Origin: Asaia bogorensis
Lineage (GTDB): Bacteria; Pseudomonadota; Alphaproteobacteria; Acetobacterales; Acetobacteraceae
Direction: 5' to 3'
Assembly: GCA_945873675.1 (NCBI GenBank)
Contig: CAMCEP010000161.1
Coordinates: 1 to 6,460 of the forward strand
Length of the DNA stretch: 6,460 nt
The stretch's first letter is position 1. Each line of letters opens with the position of its first letter. The position numbers and the translations under genes were made by a program. The notes under the pieces are model-generated. The model had not been told where the DNA came from. It ran no database searches and worked only from the letters and a program-made list of their open reading frames with translations. Positions 6,239 to 6,460 of the stretch are shown one piece after another.

Positions 6239-6460
6239 GCATTTTCAAGCCAAGTGGGGCCCACTTGGCGGCTCGGAAAATGCGATCCAAAGACGCTGCA
6301 TTTTCAAGCCAAGTGGGCCCACTTGGCGGCTCGGAAAATGCGATCAAGGACGCTGCATTTTCAAGCCAAGTGGGGCCCACTTGGCGGCTCGGAAAATGCG
6401 ATCCAAAGACGCTGCATTTTCAAGCCAAGTGGGCCCACTTGGCGGCTCGGAAAATGCGAT
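6239..6460. repeat. Tandem array of long palindromic (REP-like) units, truncated by the window end
   Basis: Four near-identical units follow the MFS stop: hairpins at 6239-6283 (45 nt), 6298-6341 (44), 6355-6399 (45) and 6414-6457 (44), joined by linkers of 14, 13 and 14 nt. Each hairpin has an outer stem GCATTTTC/GAAAATGC (8 bp), an asymmetric internal loop (AA on the left, GGCTCG on the right) and an inner stem whose arms are GCCAAGTGG and CCACTTGGC. Units 1 and 3 (type A) carry one extra G at the centre and the linker GATCCAAAGACGCT. Units 2 and 4 (type B) have a perfect 20-bp central palindrome; the one complete B linker is GATCAAGGACGCT. The array continues past the window edge. No T-run follows any hairpin, so these are not typical intrinsic terminators, though they could protect the 3' end of the MFS mRNA. 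No associated transposase or coding frame is visible. Confidence 0.9.

Noticed and set aside
6239..6460. CRISPR array
   Set aside because: The repeats are 44-45 nt but the intervening linkers are only 13-14 nt and nearly identical, unlike unique CRISPR spacers, and no cas gene is present.
6239..6460. Insertion sequence ends or an integrated element
   Set aside because: There is no transposase frame, target duplication or composition shift; the units are tandem palindromes and not a pair of terminal repeats.
1..6460. A previously undescribed multi-gene defence or biosynthetic system
   Set aside because: All the substantial genes fall into known families, and the core is a conserved housekeeping operon. 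Only the terminal repeat array and the small lipoprotein lack explanation.

Overview
The window looks like an ordinary chromosomal stretch of a GC-rich alphaproteobacterium. I infer Rhodospirillales, possibly Acetobacteraceae, from the high-GC codon use, the style of the der and bamB proteins, and a palindromic intergenic repeat whose core begins just after a stop codon. This placement is inference, because no rRNA or other phylogenetic marker was compared.

Layout: (1) 6-1046 (+), an amidohydrolase-2 (COG3618-type) TIM-barrel hydrolase. (2) 1067-1456 (-), a small four-cysteine lipoprotein of unknown function. It converges on the hydrolase across a 20-bp gap that holds a probable minus-strand terminator. 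(3) 1457-1608, an AT-rich divergent promoter region with an 8-bp inverted repeat. (4) 1609-4962 (+), a tight three-gene operon: a YfgM-like membrane-anchored TPR protein (TTG start), a BamB-like beta-propeller lipoprotein (ATGA overlap) and the ribosome-assembly GTPase Der (13-bp gap). The same order, yfgM-bamB-der, occurs in E. coli, which supports the calls. (5) 4963-5037, a short gap with a strong nested hairpin just before the next start codon. (6) 5038-6237 (+), a 12-TM major facilitator transporter. (7) 6239-6460, a tandem array of at least four long palindromic units that runs off the window edge.

Functionally, the central operon links envelope protein quality control and outer-membrane protein assembly (YfgM-like and BamB-like) with 50S ribosome biogenesis (Der). 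The divergent small lipoprotein may also act in the envelope, but only its position suggests this. The hydrolase and the transporter have no visible link to the operon.

The most unusual element is the terminal array. Its units alternate between two variants (A-B-A-B), so the real period is an exact 116-bp dimer. Each unit folds into a nested double stem with an invariant asymmetric internal loop. I see no defence system, CRISPR, transposase, phage gene or RNA gene, and no convincing multi-gene novel system.
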